This document shows, piece by piece, positions 11,347-24,722 of a stretch of DNA of 64,000 nucleotides. Both the position numbers and the translations under genes were made by a program. The notes beneath the pieces are model-generated. The model did not search any database. It worked only from the letters and a program-made list of their open reading frames with translations, and had not been told where the DNA came from. The DNA is from Pezizomycotina sp. ARF18. Its lineage: Eukaryota > Ascomycota. Every line of letters begins with the position of its first letter. Positions within the stretch are counted from its first letter, which is position 1. Location: NCBI GenBank assembly GCA_002224055.1, contig AZLU01000095.1, forward strand, positions 86,534 through 150,533, in the 5' to 3' direction.

Positions 11347-14300
11347 TTAAATGTACCACATGGAGTCCTTAATTCCGTCGTGAATCGTTTAAGGTCCTCA
11401 AAAGTCGGGTGGGGGACACTAGAAGCGCCGCCACCGGACGGAGTGACGTCCTGAGTTTCACCAACAGGATTGACATCGTGCGCACGAGCACGAGCCGAAG
11501 CCAAGTGAGCATAGTAGACGGGGGAACTGTATTGAAAAGAAGAAAAAAGTCAGAAGAAGGGAAAGAAGGTATAGAGAATCAGCGGCAGAAGGCTGAGAAA
11601 GCCTCAACTTACCAAAGAGACGCATTGGTCGCACGAGCATAGGTGTAGCAAGAGTTGTAAATAAGAGCCTGGAACATGTCTACAGGCATCTTGTTCTCGT
11701 CGTGACTAAATTAGGAGCAAGAAGACATTGTTAGCGCCTATATGCTAGAGAAGGCTAGGCAGCACAATGAGAACTTACATGATGGTGTAGCGAGTCGCCC
11801 TAGCAGTTCCTGGATGGCAGCATGAGAACACAAGACTAGAGGATAAGAATTAGCGAGAACCAAGCGATATTATAGTCAACCATGATGGAGAACATAGACA
11901 ACTTACAAAAGTCGTACTCGGTAGGGTGAGTAATATCACGCTCAATGATAGTACCCGGGACAACGTTGCCGTTCCTGTCGGAAGCTGCCTGTCCACAGGG
12001 AAGAAGCGGGAATGATGCCTCTTGGTGCAGACGATGACAGTAATAAGCGGCTGCGAAAGGAGGGGGAAAAAATTGTTAACTCCAAGGCAGAAGTATGAAC
12101 TTGCCGAAACGCCATGACAAGCAACGCTGGAGAGATAAGAATACTTACGGTGTAGTCACTCTTGGAGAGTACGGCAAGCCTGCTTGATATCTCAAGCTCC
12201 TGTTCAATAATCTGGGCATATTGGCCTTCAGAAACACCGTCCCTGAAGTAGAACATGCGCAGGGGATCTTTCCCGTATGCTTGCGTAGTGACGCAAGAGC
12301 TGAGTGATGAAGAGCAGAACGTCTTGGACGTGATGACTCAACGCGATGTCCGTTCGTGTTGCAGATCGCCGCATAGCGAGAACCCGGACTGGTAAAAATT
12401 GTTAGATAAGGATTAAAGTGAAGCATGTATCGGAATATATTTGGGAAGTTGAAAACTTACTGTCGGTAGATCCCAACCATGGATGCAAAAGAAGCAGCTC
12501 ATGCCACCACCACCAAGGCACCTCCGTGGGAGACATCAGCACCAATAAGATGGCCGGTTCACGACCAAACAAGGGTGATCGCCCTTCTCGATGTAGACGG
12601 TGGTTCCGCCCAACTTGGCATTGACCTTCCATACTGACATTGCTTGCAGTACTGGGCCTTGGCCTGCTCGACGTGCCTGGTTTGGAGACCTTTAAGTTGT
12701 GAAAAAATGTATGTTAGTACAAGGAAAAGTTCGAGAAGAAGCTAAAGAAAGAGGAAGGGGACAAGAGTGATATACATTGGGAGACAACACCAAGAGTGGT
12801 GTCGCAAACGGCCTTGATATGTTTAGGTTGGGCAGACTTCTGCTGCAGCACAAAGAACAAGATCTGGGCCTGGCGTTGACCTTGTCCGGTGGCGTTGTAG
12901 AGCTCACGGACACTTTCCTCTATGGACTTGTTGGGATTCATGTAGAGGACTGGAGGTCCTTGGTGACAACATTCCCTGCCGTGACCAGTGTAACTCAGCA
13001 CGACTGGCGGACGAAGTTCCATGACCATCTGCTCAGGGAAGCGGCGAGAAGGTCCACAAACCATGATGCCCCAACTCTTGAGTGGCTGAGTGACTTTGGC
13101 AAACTTCTTCCCGCGAAGATCCCAACGGCCACACGGGGAGCGAAGGTCTGTTCGAGAACCAGGACCATACTGAATCTTGGGTACTTTCAAGACGCGAGCA
13201 TCGGTCTAGATAAAAAGTAGCAAAGACGGACATCGTAAGCAAAAGAAACGGCACAATAGCCAAAGGCAAGAAAACAAACCTTGATCATTTCCGGGTTGAT
13301 TTCCATCCCGTACTTCTGAGGATGGGGTCATGCGTCCAATCCAGTTGAGACACATTGGACTTGATGGCCTCGGAACGAACATTCGGCCTCTGCAGGGAGA
13401 CGAAAAAAATTAGCAAAAAGAACTGAGAGAATAAGATAAAGGAAGGCTCATTGGGTGAACAAGGCCTGGACGGTGAACTTGATCATATCGGCAGTTTGCC
13501 TGTCATCAAGCTTGAACGGATAACGTTGACCCTGTGATAGCAGTTAGCACGTACTTCACGAAAAAGAAGAGGGAAAGCTCTGAAAATGGGCTGGACTTAC
13601 TTCAATCACAAAAGCCAGTTCCATGGGGAAAAGCGTATTCTTCCTTTTGGTTTGGATAAGTGCAACTGAGGGTACTTGAGGCGAATATTGTAATTCTTGT
13701 AGTAATAAGTGGCAACAGTCATTTGCTCGGTTGGGCCGTCTCTGGGACCCCATTCGAACCTGGTGTCATCGGCGCTCTTGCCGAAGCCTTCGATAGTGAA
13801 ACGCTGTTATCATTAGCGTGTCCACGATGCTTGACAGTGAACGAGACTTTCTTCATGCGCCTAAGCTCACGATTACCAGCTGGCGTCGAAACTTTGTTGG
13901 CAAGGTCTTCAGGGGATCCTATATTGAAGAAGAAAGGTTAGCAAAGAAAGAAGCAAACGAAAGGAGAGAAATAAAGATATAGGCAATGAAGAAGTCAGAA
14001 AGACAAACCTTGGCGCATGAGGCGCTGGAGAACAGACAGAACAGTGCCTTGCTGCCAGAAACAGCGGTGGCAACTCGACATTGATGGTGAGACTACCACC
14101 TTGGGTTGCAGCGAACAGACTGAAAGATCCTTTCCAGGCCTCGACACCTCCATCAAGCTGTTGGTTGCCTCTGTTCTGGAAAAGACCTCTTGATAGTAAT
14201 GAAAATGCTTAGAGGGGAGTCTCCGCATAAGATGGTCACAGAAGTTGATGCCAACAAGGACATCATTGTCCAAAGAGTATTTGCCATGAACATAGGCTTC

Positions 14301-15090
14301 AGTGACCTGGAGGCACAACTCCAGACTTCTTGATCAACAACGCGATGCTTGTTCTCGCGTGGAGTGCGACGAGGGCGAGTTCACCTAAGAGGAATCAGTG
14401 AGCAAAAATTTCAAGAAAATAGCGGAAAATAGACGAAAGAAACAGGACAAACCTTCATCAAGATCGACAGTGCAAGTGTGCTGGTCACCAAAAAGGCAGC
14501 GGGAGAATAGACCAAGCCAGTTTGTTGCCTAAATAGGAGATATCAAGGTTAGAATATGGAGCAAGAATGGAAGATAGAGGAAGACGCATGGTGAAATTGG
14601 AGATACTTGCCGTCAACAAGACGGAGCCTTTGGCATCCCCAAAGAGATTCTGGATCTGGTCGGGAACCAAATCTCTTGATCAGAGCGCGCTTCTCATCGC
14701 CTTGCCGATCGAGACCTACAGGACGTGCCAGCCAAATTAGCAAACATAAATCAAAAAGAAAAGCCAAAAAAAGCGGGTTAATCGAAGCAAAAAAGGGATG
14801 GAGCAGGAACATACATCATACTGGGGTGATGCTCTTGGTGGGAACTTGGGTAACTTTGTACGAGTTACTGCGACTTTGACTCTGGTACCAGCAGTACCGA
14901 ACCTTCGGGGAACCTTCAAGAGGATAAACAGTTAGCAATAGGAGCTTCAACGGCTCATATGCTACACAGCGTTGACGATTTACGTACCAAATTGCTATAG
15001 TAGAGAAAGTTAGCAAACAACGGGAAATATAGATAAAAACAAAAAGTATAGATGGTGACTTACGTGAACTTCAAGTCCAGATGAAGACAT
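11347..15090 (-). CDS. Argonaute (QDE-2-like slicer), intron-rich
   Basis: Argonaute is the small-RNA-guided effector of RNA silencing. From the start at 15090 (MSSSGLEVH, then a GTAAGT donor), tiny exons carry the N domain (YKVTQVPTKS; GDEKRALIKRF; NKLAWSI). The linker has FLDHLMRRLPSKHF and GGVEAWKG with WLTINVDVATAVFW (about 14250-14050). The PAZ/L2 region has YYYKNYNIRLKYPQLHL and FPMELAFVIEGQRYPFKL (about 13700-13500). MID includes PKIQYGPGSRTDLRSPCG (about 13180-13130). PIWI carries GADVSH (12526-12543), SRYAAICNTNGHRVE, FRDGVSEGQY (about 12250), and CSHAAIQGTARATRY (about 11830), ending PTFEDLKRFTTELRTP-MWYI. The D, E, D and H positions expected for slicing appear present. At least ten short introns carry TGCTAAC-like branch sites. 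Single-base losses break many exons; adding one base near 11362 restores the usual MWYI end. Confidence 0.88.
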
Positions 15091-15904
15091 TTATATTTGT
15101 GTGGATTATCGCTTTTTTAAAAGTATGTCTTTGATTAAAGAAGAGACAAAGGGTGTTGTGTTTCTGAACGATGGCCCAGGGAAATATACAGTTAGCAAAC
15201 GAAGCGGTCAGGCGATATTGAAAGTTAAAAAAAAAAAAAAAAAAAAAAAAAGAAAGGAAAAGGAAAGATGGAAAGATGGAAAGGGAAGAAGTAGCTGGAA
15301 ATGTGAGAGATGTTCTAACAGGAAAGGTTCTACGCGGCGAAGTGCTTTACAAAGAATTGCAAGTTGAAAGCAGCAAAAGAAGTGGGAAGAATGTTTTGGT
15401 GAAGAAAGCGTTTGGACGCCCTGCTGTGCCAAATAAAGATTGATTGATGAGGAGAGATGTGGAAGAAGGGAGAATAACTGGAACAAACAGGTTGGATGGA
15501 GAAGAACGATGAGTTCAGAAAGCAGGAGCTAGAAAGTGGGCAAATAAACAAGAAGGAAAAAAAATTGAACTACGTGATATATCTAGCACTAGCCAATGAG
15601 CTAGAAAGAGGACTTTTGATCTGGTGGAGAAAGGTTTATGGAAGGAAACAAACAGACAACAGACACTACTTTGCAATATCTAGAGGGGAGTACTGAAAGA
15701 AGAAGAAAAAGAAGAAGCTTACGAGAAAGGAAGATTTACGGATTTACAAAGGGAAGTTTGGATGAAGAAAAGCGTGTCGTAAGTACACACGGACCTATTG
15801 AGGGAGTAATATAGGGGGAGGGGGAAGGAAGGGGAGGGAAGGTTGAAGAAGAGAGAGCTACAAACAAGATATCTTGTAGAACGTTATGTATTAATGAGTT
15901 ATAA

Positions 15905-15936
<32 letters not shown>

Positions 15937-18900
15937 AGAGGTGGGAAGCGGTTATAGGAAGTAGGAAGAAGAGAAGAGAAGTAGTTTGTTGATTTTTGAT
16001 TGTGGGAGGTGGGAGGTTGTAAGAAAAGATGAGAAGGATTTTGCGAAGTGGAAATCTTTCTTAAATAGTTGCTGCTCCCTTAGATCAAAAATTATTTTGA
16101 AGGAAAAAAAAAAAAAAAAAAAACTCACGATATCAAATACCAAGAAGAGTGATAGAGGAAGTGGCAAATACTTTGAAGTATAATAAATATAATAGTATGA
16201 AAATAGCAATACTTCATATAATAATATATATTCTCGACGTATCACAGTTATCGTGGAGTTTAAGCTAAGGATGGAAAGCTAAAGGGGGAATAGAAACAGG
16301 TCAGCAACTGCGATCCGTGAAGTATATAAATATATCATTTTCTTTTTTGGTTGTTTCTTTTTATCTATCTTTCTTTCTTTTACTTTCTCTTCCTTGTCTA
16401 CTTCCTCCCCATTTTCATTCTTTTTATAGGTGGGCAATGTGCTCCTTTCTTTCTTTTTGCCCTTCTTTCAAGTTCCAGATAAGCCCATCTTCTCTTTGTT
16501 TGGGGTATCAAATTTCAGCATTTCTCCTTTGCACTTTTCTTTAGTACCGTAAGCTGAACAGTACCCTATGACTGATAACCAATATTGTTTAGGCTATCGA
16601 TCTTTCCCTCCGACCGTCCAGCTTTCGCTCAATTCGTCCAAAGAGCTTTTTATGACGGGCAACCCTCGTATATATTTTTTAATTCGTCTTTTTTCAAATT
16701 GAAAATTGTCAAGCTCAAGGAAACTCTTGTTTAAAGAGAGCCGTTTTTGTGTTACGAAGCGCTCGCAGCGTCAGAGTTTTTGGAGTAAAGCAGTTGCTGA
16801 GTGTTCGACTTTTTTTTTTTTTTTTTTTTCCTTTGTGGGGCAGGAACCGTGGGCAGGTAATCGGGAACCACTTTTTGGGCCACAAACGTACCGTTCGATA
16901 ACAAGAACTTTCTGTATGTTTCGATTCTAGAGGCGCTTTCCCTTCCTCAAAATTAGCAAGGGAAATTTTTTTTATATTTACTATTTATATTTTCCAAGTA
17001 AAAGAAAGTCGCTAATACGAAGTTAACAGTAGCTGAATCTTCCCCCAGAGAGACATCTCAGAGCGCATTTCGGGAACCCACTCCTTGTCTTGGTCGAACC
17101 CGTGGATTAAAGGGATGTAGTTATATATTCCGCAAAGAATGGTGATACCGGAAAGGTTCAATTTAACTATGTACAGGCGTGCTGTCGCCCTCGAGAGGAG
17201 GAAAAATAAAAGAAGAAAACACTTAATTGGTGCTTGGACGATTGTAATACTGTTTTTATTCCCTAGGACTTCTGTGGGACGTTCGAACGCGTCAATTGAG
17301 CGGGAAAGCTTTTTCGAAAAGGAACAATCGATAGGAGAAGGGGGAAAAAGAAGAAAGAAAGAAAGAAAGAAAGTGTGCGTTAATAAGGACAGTGGCACCC
17401 AACTTCTTTTATCCTACTCATTGCTGCATTACTTTCCCACACACCAAACACTACTACTCTTGGGCTTCGTCTTATTTATTTATTGATTCTGACCCTCCCT
17501 TTCCTCCGTTGGTGGAGGGCAACATCTCGCTAGCTCTCGACCTGTGGCTTGCGTTGGCATTCCAACCCTGCGGAACATTTCCCTTTTGTTTGCCTTTGGC
17601 CTGGACCAAATTTTTTGCCATTTCTTTCATTCTTTTTCTTTTCTTCTTCTTTCAGCTTCCTACTTTTTTTATCCTCAGGGAATAAACGAACGCCCTGTCC
17701 TATAGGCTATAGGCTAAGGCTATCACTTCCCGTTTTCTCCGTTCACAACTAATTTCGGTTTCTTCCTTCCTTTCTCTTCAAATTTTTTTTGTTTTTTTTT
17801 TCTTTCCTTTTTTTCACACGACCTCTTTTCTATTCGTTGGAAGTGGGAAAAGTTGTGTGCAATGTGGGTATCTTACTGCAAGAGGAGGCGTGACGTTCAC
17901 TTCCATATTCAGGCTAATAATTGGCGTCGCGTGTGAAATCGGAGTGGATTGGGGGGAATAACACGCGAACTACTAAGCCTGATATCGCGAACCTAAAGGG
18001 CAGCTATTGTTGGAAGAAACTCTTTCCGTGAGTATTTGGGCGGGATCATGTGCTACTTCGTCCCTCCGGCCGTTTTGCCCAAGGACGTCAAACCAATTGT
18101 ATGACTTCAATTGGGGGACCGTAATGTATTTTAAGGTTGGGCTACACAAATCTGTATCGTTTCTTCGTTTCCTTCTCTCTTTTTTTTTCTTATATATACA
18201 ATTTGCAACATCGCAACCCACTTTTCTCCACATTTGCATTCTTGCCTGAGGAACAGAGAGAACCAAAGAGCCAAAGAGAGAGAAAATAATATAACAGATA
18301 AGATAAAAGCTGCTCTTCGACTATTACGGATATATAGAACATGCGTTGCATCGGCGATAGCTAAAGTAGCAGCGATCCAGGCGGTCAGGCTCTCTTGATT
18401 GTTGCCTCCAGGAAGCTTTCAACACGACTTGAGGGCGTTTCTATTTCTCTCTATTTCTGTTCCTTTTTTCCTCTCTCTACTTTGTTTTATTATTTATAAT
18501 TCTTTTTTTTTTTTTTTCCAATCTCCATGCAATATTTGATCATCCGGAAGGAAATCTTCAAGGTCCGTGCACTAATTATAACTCCTCGTGAGCTACATGT
18601 GCATATGCGAATATACTAATAAGTAGGTTTTTGGCTTATTTCTGCTTTAACCGATCCCCCACATAGAACCAATCACGAGAAATAAGAAACTTGAATTCGA
18701 AACTTTTTAAAGTAGCTCTTTTTTTTTCCCTTTTCTAATTAAAAAAGAAAAGGAAAGATTCTTAACCAATTGAAAGGGATATATTTGTCAATCGTGTTAT
18801 GTCCATCTGGATCGCGAAAATATCCTGGTTCCAACATTTGCCTTGCATTGTGTTGGGCCAATCGAGACAGATCAAGGATGGAATATCATTACATAATCGC

Positions 18901-19972
18901 CCCGTTTCGGGCCGCGACGTCCCCCAAAAGTGAAGTACAAGGTAAAAGTATCAACGGCCGCTGTGTGAACCGAGACATAGACCGCAGATTCCGGGTTTCT
19001 GGGACTCGGACCCGAAAAAAGTGTCAAGCGAGCCTCGTTAATGTTGTTTTTCCCCTGCAAAATATGACAATAGAAGAATAGTACTTGGATTTTTGAAAAG
19101 CAACAATTACTTTGGAAATTATAAAAACACCGGTATAAATCAATCATAGATTGGATCCCTCACTTTAGCTCTTATGTTTATATGTTTTTTATCATTTGGT
19201 TAATCAAAGATAGCGACATGTACATAAACGAGAATGCTGTAGAAAAAGTCCGCAAGAGTAAAGGGCATTCCCCATTGCAAGCTCTGACCAATCGAATCTG
19301 TTGCGTTATTGATATTATTTCTATTCAAATACACTCTCTAAGGTTTATTGTAGTAAATATTGGCTCTTTAGATTTTTTTACTACTGAAGAAGACGATGAA
19401 CAACTAGTTGTAGAGCACGAAAACCTGTAGGATGTTTTTCTCCCTCAGAACAGGTTTTTTCTCCGCCTTGGAATCTCATTTTTTTTAGATGCATATGCTT
19501 TTTTGGTTTGACTGTACATTTATGGACCGAAGATTAAAGCAGCTTTGAAAACGCCTTGTATGCATAATTTTCCCCCGCGAGTCTGTTATAACGGTGAAAA
19601 AAAAAAAGAATAGCAGGGAGAGGACGGGAGGGAAGAAAAAGAAAAAGAAAAAAAAACTGATAGTAACCCGGATTCACAAACAAAGAACAAAGAAACCAAG
19701 AGCGAAGAAAAAGGACCTTCTTTACCTCTGCTCCAATAAGAATAATAATAGTACTAGTGTAGTTCCTTTTTTTCTTTCTTTTTTGTAACCAAACAAAGAA
19801 GTAAAGAGAAAAAAAGCTATTATAAACCTAAACAAGGGATAATATCAAAGTTGTGTGGTTCTGAATACTTCTATTAACTATACATAGATAGCGTAATTAT
19901 ATTAACTGGATATTGGAACTATACGAGTTTTCTTAGGGAAAGGATATGGATATTCTGCGTGAGACAGTCACT
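15091..19972. other. Gene-poor 4.9 kb region upstream of Argonaute
   Basis: I find no conserved coding segment on either strand. The region begins with purine-rich DNA (15200-15860, including about 25 A at 15227-15251), then a CAG/TAG microsatellite at 15905-15936, many T-rich stretches (16800, 17650-17820, 18490), and AAAG repeats near 17350. ORFs of 128 codons at 17012-17398 (-) and 103 codons at 18770-19081 (+) show no recognisable motif. It may include the Argonaute promoter, the RNA14 3' UTR and noncoding transcripts. Confidence 0.4.
15905..15936. repeat. CAG/TAG trinucleotide microsatellite
   Basis: A run of about six CAG units turns directly into about five TAG units. It lies in noncoding DNA upstream of the Argonaute gene. 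The unit change inside one tract suggests point mutation followed by expansion. Confidence 0.9.
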
Positions 19973-22900
19973 TCACCGTTGAAATCCGAACGCTGTGATG
20001 GGAAAAAAATGAAGTTAGCGCAAGAAAAAGAAAAATACCCTTCCCGAATGTTGTATCCTTAGAAATAAAGCGGCAAGGGTAACGTACCATTTACGGGCAT
20101 CCCAGGCTGCGATGGGATGTTGATGTTCTGCAACAGCTGACCATCCCTCCGGACTGAATCGCGCAGCGGTACGATCGAGCAGGGGGATCACGCTCAGAAG
20201 TCCCATAATAGCCTCTGGAAGAGGTGCCGGAGGCGGCGCGGCGGCGGCGGGAGCGGCGGGCCCTGGAAGTACCCGCCCTGCCCGCCCTGTTTAGGCTGGT
20301 AGTCCCTATCTCTATCCTAAACCCGTCTACCTTGTGGTCCGAGCGCGATTCGTGGGCCCTAGCCGCGTTTGCTCTCTTTTGCTGATCGAGGCGCGCCGGC
20401 TGCTCCTTGAGCGGGGACTCTCCCGGTGAATCTTGCGTGGACGCTCGTTCTTGCTGGGGAACTCGCTGTCTGAATCCTCCGCAAACCTCTTAGGGACCTG
20501 TCGGTAGAGCATAGGCTTGGAACTTTCTGTTGCTTTGGACGTAGCTGCGTTTTCGGTGAGACAATGGGTAGGAATAGTGACGGATCGATGGCTTTGTACG
20601 TATAGCGTTGAGCAAAGAGCTTCAACTGAGGTCTAGAGAATTTGTCAAAACGAATTAGGGAAAGCCGCAGAAACATATTTAGGTTAAAGGCACAACTATA
20701 GACATACCTTTTGGGAACAATTCCTTCATGCGACTCTCTAGCTTCATGATCTGGTGCAATTCGCCGTATTGCGATTCGTACTCGTAAAAAAGATGGTACA
20801 CTCTGCGGGCTTGGTCGGCCTTCTCCGGCGGGAACTTGCCAACAAAGGTTTCGAAAACAGATCGTGCATCTGCATGACGTGAAATTAGTATAAACCGTTT
20901 GCAAAAAGGTAGGCAAGGAATTGAACAAATAGAAGAATGCACATACTTGTGATGTCGTTAGTGGAAATCAAGAATTTCATATATTCCAGATGGAACTCTT
21001 CTTCTTCCGCGAAGACTTTCATGCCACGATCAAAAATCCTGGTCGCAGATGATCTTTGTAGCAATGATATTCCATTAAAGCGCTGGCCACGTAAACGTCG
21101 GACGTAATCTTCCCTCTCTTGCGAGCGTCTTGCAAAAATCTGCCTAGACCTCCAACAATGTCTCCCACTTTACCGTGGCCTTCGAGTCGTCTCATGGCGC
21201 GCATTAAATTTATCCATATAGAAGAAATCGTTTTGGATAATATTAAAAGTTCCGCTTGGTCGCATCTCTTAAAGTCGAGATCTGTGCTTCTTTCGTTCTT
21301 GCTAATGCGCCGTCTTCATCGTCGTCGTCATCATCGCGATCTGGCCGCATCGCACCCATGTTGGACTCCTCGATCTTAGCAATCGTGTCCGCCTCTTTTG
21401 CTTGAACTTTCGCGGCAAGGTTGTAATAGACATCAAGGAGATCGTCATAAACTTGGCGAACGGGAGCACTCCTCCGTTTCACCGCTTCTTTATCTTCTGC
21501 CGGCGGTGCGGGATGCTTGATTCTAGCCATTCGGCATATCGAAACGACAAAAGACAGCTTTCAGGGTTAGCGATCATCCCTTGCTTCAGGAACTCACTGC
21601 TCTTTTTCCTTCTTGATGGAGAAACAGTAGTTTGACGCTTCAAACCACACGTCGGGCCAAAAACGAAGCGCCATCAATGCCTGCCTGTAAACGTAAATTA
21701 TTCGTTTCTGGAAGGCTGCGGGGTCCTCCTGCTCCAGGACAAGAGGGTCGCCTTTTTCCCAAGCGATCCATTTCATCCAAAGTTCAACCTGGTGCATAAA
21801 TTCTTCGAACCCGTCAAACATGGGTGCTGGCCGGAGTCTTGGCAGCGATGTCCTTACGAGGCCATTGGTGAGATTCCTTAGTTCAGAAAGCGAAGATCGT
21901 GCTGTCATATATGACGGCGATTTCTCTTGAAGGAATTTTCGACCTTAAGGGTACAAAAAGTCAGCTTAAAACGCCTCAAGCGATATAAAGAAAAGGAGAG
22001 CTTTTTGACTTACAGTAATCTTGTTCAATCCCATTTCAAAGGAATCGTACTCCTTCCATAGGCCTTCTACCCCTGTGACCGGAATACAAATGACCCTTTG
22101 GTACACTTTTCTCAGATGGTCCATCTTTTGCTGGTCTTGCCAATTGCTCCCGCCATATTTCCCGGACCACTCTTATAAAGTCACATAGTCCTGCCAGATC
22201 CTCCCAGAGTCGCGGTCGATCCAATGTTGCTCAGCACAAACTCGTACGCCTGCGAAACGATGTTACGCGCTTTGCCACTTGCGTCAGTCGAGAGATTGTT
22301 GCGCCTTCGGATATATCCTAGATACAGAGACCAGAGTTCAACGTTCGGAACCGTGAGGAGACACCTATTGAAAAGCTGCTCCACCTTAAAGAAATCGTTT
22401 GCGTTTAATTCGAATTGACAGTACGCAACCCATTGTTCGGCTATCATGAATTTCGCAGCAACAAAGCAAAGAAAAAAAATTTTAAGTTCTCTTGTTAGCA
22501 CGGCAAAACAAAAATTGTTGAAATACTAGAATAGCAGGAAGTTCTTACAGCAGTTGGAAAGACTTGAGAAATCTTTCGTAAGCAGACCGTGTCTCGTCAT
22601 CTTGCCCTTCTTTTGGTGTTCTGTGATCAACGCCAGCCATGCCTCCACGTCCCCCCTGGGGTCCTCCGCGATCCGATCCTCCAGCTGTCCGATTATGTCT
22701 TGCGGTAGGCGCTTCCTCTTCCCGCCGTGCGCTGCTGTAGCATTTCCAATTACCGCTGATCTTGCTGATGACGATTCGACTGTGGGAGTAGGGGGTTTTC
22801 GGGGAGAGGAGATTTAGATTCGGCAGATGAGGGCTGGGGCATAGGCACAGCAAGGGCGGAATTATCATTAGCATTTTAGTGGGGGAACGAATTTCAGGCG

Positions 22901-23542
22901 GGCTCAATAGTTCACGGCAACTTGTTCACCGTTCTAGCGGTGGCCTCTCCGACACGTTCCCAGGTACGTCACCGTCATCTTCGTCAATCACGAATGGGCC
23001 AGAAGCGGACTCGGGTCATATTCGGGTCCTCCACCGGCAATAGACCTTGCTCCTCCTTTGATCGGCAGACCTTGGGAAGATGCCGGAGAGTCAGCCGCGT
23101 GTAATACGGCGTTGTCCATCATGGCAGACGTAGGATCGTATTCCGCTGAGTCATTGGCGACGCGGACCTCTGTGGGGATGAAAGCGCTCGCGGCGTCGAA
23201 ACACGAGAGGTTACTGCGTTGTCGGCGGCCAGTTCAGCGTCCATACTATCGTCTTCTTTGCCCCCTCCATTCGCTGGTTGTTCTTGTTGTTGTGGTTCTT
23301 CCTGCTCCTGCGGTTGTTCCTCTTCCTCTTCTTGTCCGCTTCTTCTTCATCTTGTAGTAGTAGATAGTCATCAGGCGCTGATACTAACGAGGTTTGATTT
23401 TGGTCATTTTGGTTTTCTGTGTCATCAAATGATTTGCAACGTTTCCAGAATCATTCTCATTAAGTTCAGCTTCATCCGATTCATGCTGCGCTTTCATTTG
23501 CATCAGGAAAGCTGCCTCTGGATCGAGATCCTGCGCAGACAT
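19973..23542 (-). CDS. RNA14: mRNA 3'-end processing protein Rna14 / CstF77 (HAT repeats)
   Basis: Rna14 is the scaffold of cleavage factor IA, which selects and cleaves pre-mRNA for polyadenylation. The start at 23542 (MSAQDLDPEAAFLMQMK) leads a disordered acidic and glutamine-rich N-terminus. HAT repeats follow: SARxAYERFLKSF near 22570, EQWVAYCQFELNANDFFKVE (22380-22440), LWSLYLGYIRRRNN (about 22320) and the long helical segment MFDGFEEFMHQVELWMKW (about 21780). Further on are VRQVYDDLLDVYYNLAA with a DDDDDDEDG loop (about 21330-21460), then FHLEYMKFLISTND and NARSVFETFVGKFPPEKADQ (about 20830-20990). The tail has RPRKIHRESPRSRSSRR, a Gly/Pro-rich low-complexity block (20220-20290) and the monkeytail-like LPEAIMGLLSVIP with LLQNINIPSQPGMPVN (about 20100-20220). 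The last exon gives only a few residues, so the stop at 19973 is tentative. Indels break several exons. Confidence 0.85.
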
Positions 23543-24004
23543 GTTTGCGTAAAACTATGAAATAATAGTAAACGATAATAATGGATAGTGATTGTTGATA
23601 AATTGCTATGAGGAAGAAAAAAAAACGAAAAAGAAAAGAAAAGAAAGGAAGAAACAAAGGAATAATAACGAGGAAATAATAGAAATAGAAGAAAGAGAGA
23701 GAAAAAAATATTAATAAAATAACAACCAAATTGCCCTCTGGGAGCAAAATCGCCCCTCTACCTCGCTCAAAGCCCACACAACCTTTCTCGGCTCTCCAAT
23801 GTATTTATTGTTGAAAAAGCGATGGATATACTGTGCAGCCTGCTACTATTGTCTAGATAAGATGGACGAACGTTGAAGGTGATTTCGATTGATTTTTTGT
23901 ATGCCTACAGGGTAGAAAAAGAAGAGCGTTTGAAGACACAGTATTAGAAAGAAGGAATTCAATAGAAAGGGAGAGGCTGCGGTAGAATCATAAGGAAGGG
24001 TTAC

Positions 24005-24005
24005 C

Positions 24006-24033
<28 letters not shown>
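24005..24033. repeat. A29 homopolymer
   Basis: An uninterrupted A tract in the RNA14 upstream region, followed by a GAGA-rich stretch. Confidence 0.93.
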
Positions 24034-24036
<3 letters not shown>

Positions 24037-24251
24037 AGAGAGAAGGGAGAGAGAAGAGGGTGGACAATAGGAGACGTACAAGTCGCAACAGTAACAAATG
24101 ACAGAAGAATATAAACGCCTTCGAATGATGAACGAGCTTTGTGGTCGTTGAGTGAGGAGGACGATGAGGATGAGGAGGAAGATGGAATGGAGAGAAACTA
24201 GGAAAAAGAAGAAAAGAAAAAGAAAAAGAAAGAAAGAAATAACAGAAAGGG

Positions 24252-24275
24252 AAGTAAGTAAGTAAGTAAGTAAAA
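24252..24275. repeat. GTAA tetranucleotide microsatellite
   Basis: About six GTAA units in the RNA14 upstream region. Each unit resembles the core of a 5' splice site (GTAAGT) on the + strand. Confidence 0.9.
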
Positions 24276-24408
24276 GTAAGTAGAGTGTTGTCACAACGTT
24301 GGTGTGGAAGAAAAATTAAAAAAAAGTAAAAAAAAAAAATAAAATAAAATAAAAATAACGTGAAGGGGTGTGGTGTGCGCTGTGTGTGACGCTTCGGGTT
24401 TAAGAGAG

Positions 24409-24439
<31 letters not shown>

Positions 24440-24722
24440 GAATTTAAAGCGCGAAAAAGAACGCGTCTTTTTTTTCCTTCTTAAGGTGGGGACTGAAAGA
24501 ATCTCTTGGCGTTTCCAGAATGCTTCTTATTACACGAGAATCATGACGTCCTTTAGAGGGAAGAGTCGAGATAGTATTGTATCGTTTAGTGTTATTACAA
24601 TAGAAGCAATAGAATCATATAATAATGTCAAAAGACTTAGCACGTATCCCATTCGCCAAATTGCCCCAGTAGCTTACAAGAGTATCCTACAAATATATAT
24701 ACCAGTTGTGCGTAGTAAAATA

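Larger units (their letters stand above)
23543..24722. other. Promoter region of RNA14 with long A tracts
   Basis: This 1.2 kb between the RNA14 start and the 3' end of the FMP25-like gene is purine-rich on the + strand. It carries an A tract of almost 30 bases at 24005-24033, a second at about 24410-24436, and a GTAA microsatellite at 24252-24275. No gene is supported. Confidence 0.5.

Noticed and set aside
17012-17398. 128-codon minus-strand ORF in the gap upstream of Argonaute
   Set aside because: Dominated by Phe/Leu/Ser runs from pyrimidine-rich DNA; no family signature.
18985-19020. GGGTCCGAGTCCC on the minus strand resembling a tRNA B box
   Set aside because: No A box or acceptor pairing at the correct distance.
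18770-19081. 103-codon plus-strand ORF and its minus-strand counterpart
   Set aside because: Neither strand gives a recognisable motif, and no splice-linked continuation was found.
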